Source: Mycobacterium neglectum
Lineage (GTDB): Bacteria; Actinomycetota; Actinomycetes; Mycobacteriales; Mycobacteriaceae
DNA: 51,035 nt
Direction: 5' to 3'
NCBI RefSeq assembly: GCF_002591975.1
Contig: NZ_NVQE01000040.1
Location: 1 to 51,035 of the forward strand
Both the position numbers and the translations under genes were made by a program. The first letter of the stretch is position 1; every line of letters starts with the position of its first letter. The notes below the pieces were generated by a model that did not search any database, had not been told where the DNA came from, and saw only the letters and a list, made by a program, of their open reading frames with translations. Below, one piece after another: positions 50,079 through 51,035 of this stretch.

Positions 50079-51035
50079 ATGAACGAGAGCGCCCGACGCT
50101 GGAGGACTCCGGCTACCAGTGTGGCTGCGGCTACCGTCGGCGTCTTCATGTTCACAGGTGCCACCGCCTGGGCCCAGCCCGTACAACCGCTGCCTCCGCA
50201 ACCCGGTCCGGCTGTGGTGTCGCAGACAGCGGCGACACCGAGCACCGCCCTGACACCCGCCGTCCCCAACACCGCTCTCACCGTCCCGGCCACACCCCAG
50301 ACCGCACTGACCCCGGCGATGCCCAACGCGGCCCTGACCCAGCCGGCCGCGACGCCCGCGACGCCCGCGACCGCCGCTGGGCCCGCGACCGCCGGGACGC
50401 CCGGCGGTGTCGCCACACCGCAGGTCGGCGTTCCGGCCCAGGTGGCGATCACTCCCGCCACAGCGGGCACTGTTTACGACTTCTTCAGGGACAAGGGCGT
50501 CACCCTCGAGCCGCAGGTCAGCCGTGACTTCAAAGCCCTCAACATCGTCCTGCCGATGCCGAGGGGCTGGGCGCATGTGCCCGACCCCAATGTGGCCGAC
50601 GCATTCGCCGTGATCGCCGACCGCGTGGGCGGCAACGGTCTGTACTCATCGAACGCACAGGTCGTGGTGTACAAGCTCATCGGAGAGTTCGATCCCAGAG
50701 AGGCCATCAGTCACGGGTTCCTCGACAGCCAGCAGCTGCCCGCCTGGCGAGCGACCAACGGGTCGATGGGCGAGATCGGTGGCATGCCGATGTCGACCAT
50801 CGAAGGCACCTACCGCGAGAACTCGATGACGCTGGACACCTCGCGGCGCCACGTCATCGCCGCCAACGGCCCGGACAGATATCTGGTGTCGCTCGCGGTG
50901 ACCACCAGCGTCGACCAGGTCGTGGCGGCGGGCGAAGCCACCGATGCAATCGTCAACGGCTTCAAGGTCAGCGTGCCGACACCTCCGGGCGCCACCGCGC
51001 CCGCTGCACCTGCCCCTGTCTCTTATACCCCTCTT
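50079..51035 (+). CDS. mtc28: Mtc28-like secreted proline-rich protein (cut by right edge)
   Basis: The frame is open from ATG 50079 to the window edge (319 codons). A signal peptide (TSVAAATVGVFMFTGATAWA) is followed by a Pro/Ala/Thr-rich segment with repeats such as TALTPAVPNTALT and TALTPAMPNAALT (residues 45-100). An Lpp-LpqN-type domain then follows (DFKALNIVLPMPRGWAHVPDPNVADAF; YRENSMTLDTSRRHVIA; TDAIVNGFKVSVP). It corresponds to Rv0040c (Mtc28), a secreted antigen. The start has GAAGGACC upstream. It is divergent from leuS. The C-terminal tail is missing from the window. Confidence 0.9.
   Translation, partial: MNESARRWRTPATSVAAATVGVFMFTGATAWAQPVQPLPPQPGPAVVSQTAATPSTALTPAVPNTALTVPATPQTALTPAMPNAALTQPAATPATPATAAGPATAGTPGGVATPQVGVPAQVAITPATAGTVYDFFRDKGVTLEPQVSRDFKALNIVLPMPRGWAHVPDPNVADAFAVIADRVGGNGLYSSNAQVVVYKLIGEFDPREAISHGFLDSQQLPAWRATNGSMGEIGGMPMSTIEGTYRENSMTLDTSRRHVIAANGPDRYLVSLAVTTSVDQVVAAGEATDAIVNGFKVSVPTPPGATAPAAPAPVSYTPL

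Noticed and set aside
1..51035. tRNA, rRNA, CRISPR, complete transposon or prophage
   Set aside because: None seen: no cloverleaf with CCA-adjacent T-loop, no regular short repeats with spacers, no transposase or phage structural genes.

Overview
The window looks like chromosome of a fast-growing mycobacterium (Mycolicibacterium type). The DNA is GC-rich, there are F420-dependent and LpqN-type genes, and positions 25.5-51 kb follow, in reverse, the gene order of M. tuberculosis Rv0040c (mtc28) to Rv0058 (dnaB). The fast-grower inference rests mainly on a glucosylglycerate hydrolase gene inserted in this core block.

Region 1-25.4 kb is accessory and mosaic. It starts with the 5' part of a RipC-like peptidoglycan hydrolase gene running off the left edge. 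It then holds short-chain dehydrogenases, an APC permease, two TetR regulators (one divergent from a MOSC-domain gene, with operator-like repeats between them), an orphan iron-type solute-binding lipoprotein, a methyltransferase, a DUF4174/CIA30 pair of exported proteins, an Acg-type nitroreductase, a VapBC module with its operator, a MerR-like protein and a GAF-ANTAR antiterminator. Next comes a block of F420/NADP-type redox genes (17.0-21.2 kb) facing a MarR regulator. Several decayed or duplicated pieces lie here: a truncated copy of the methyltransferase, an internally deleted copy of the F420-reductase-like gene, and the 3' end of a relE toxin gene. Between 15.09 and 15.39 kb there is a strongly structured, apparently non-coding transcript of about 300 nt with its own promoter and hairpin terminator.

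Region 25.5-51 kb is core. dnaB carries a 141-residue class 3 mini-intein in its P-loop. The ribosomal and replication operon rpsF-ssb-rpsR-rplI follows, with DnaA-box-like sites between rplI and dnaB. Then come the cell-wall operon (DUF5318 gene, ponA1, a GT87 membrane glycosyltransferase), a DUF1707 gene, a PadR regulator, ino1 and an Rv0045c-type hydrolase. An inserted phoX gene has a PHO-box-like array. An LLM oxidoreductase, a GntR regulator, a fused amino-acid ABC transporter with its ATPase, a MarR regulator, glucosylglycerate hydrolase, an SDR, leuS and mtc28 (cut by the right edge) complete the window.

I saw no tRNA, rRNA, CRISPR array or complete insertion sequence. The least explained elements are the structured RNA, the deleted F420-reductase minigene with its shared leader, and the possible link between amino-acid uptake and glucosylglycerate turnover.
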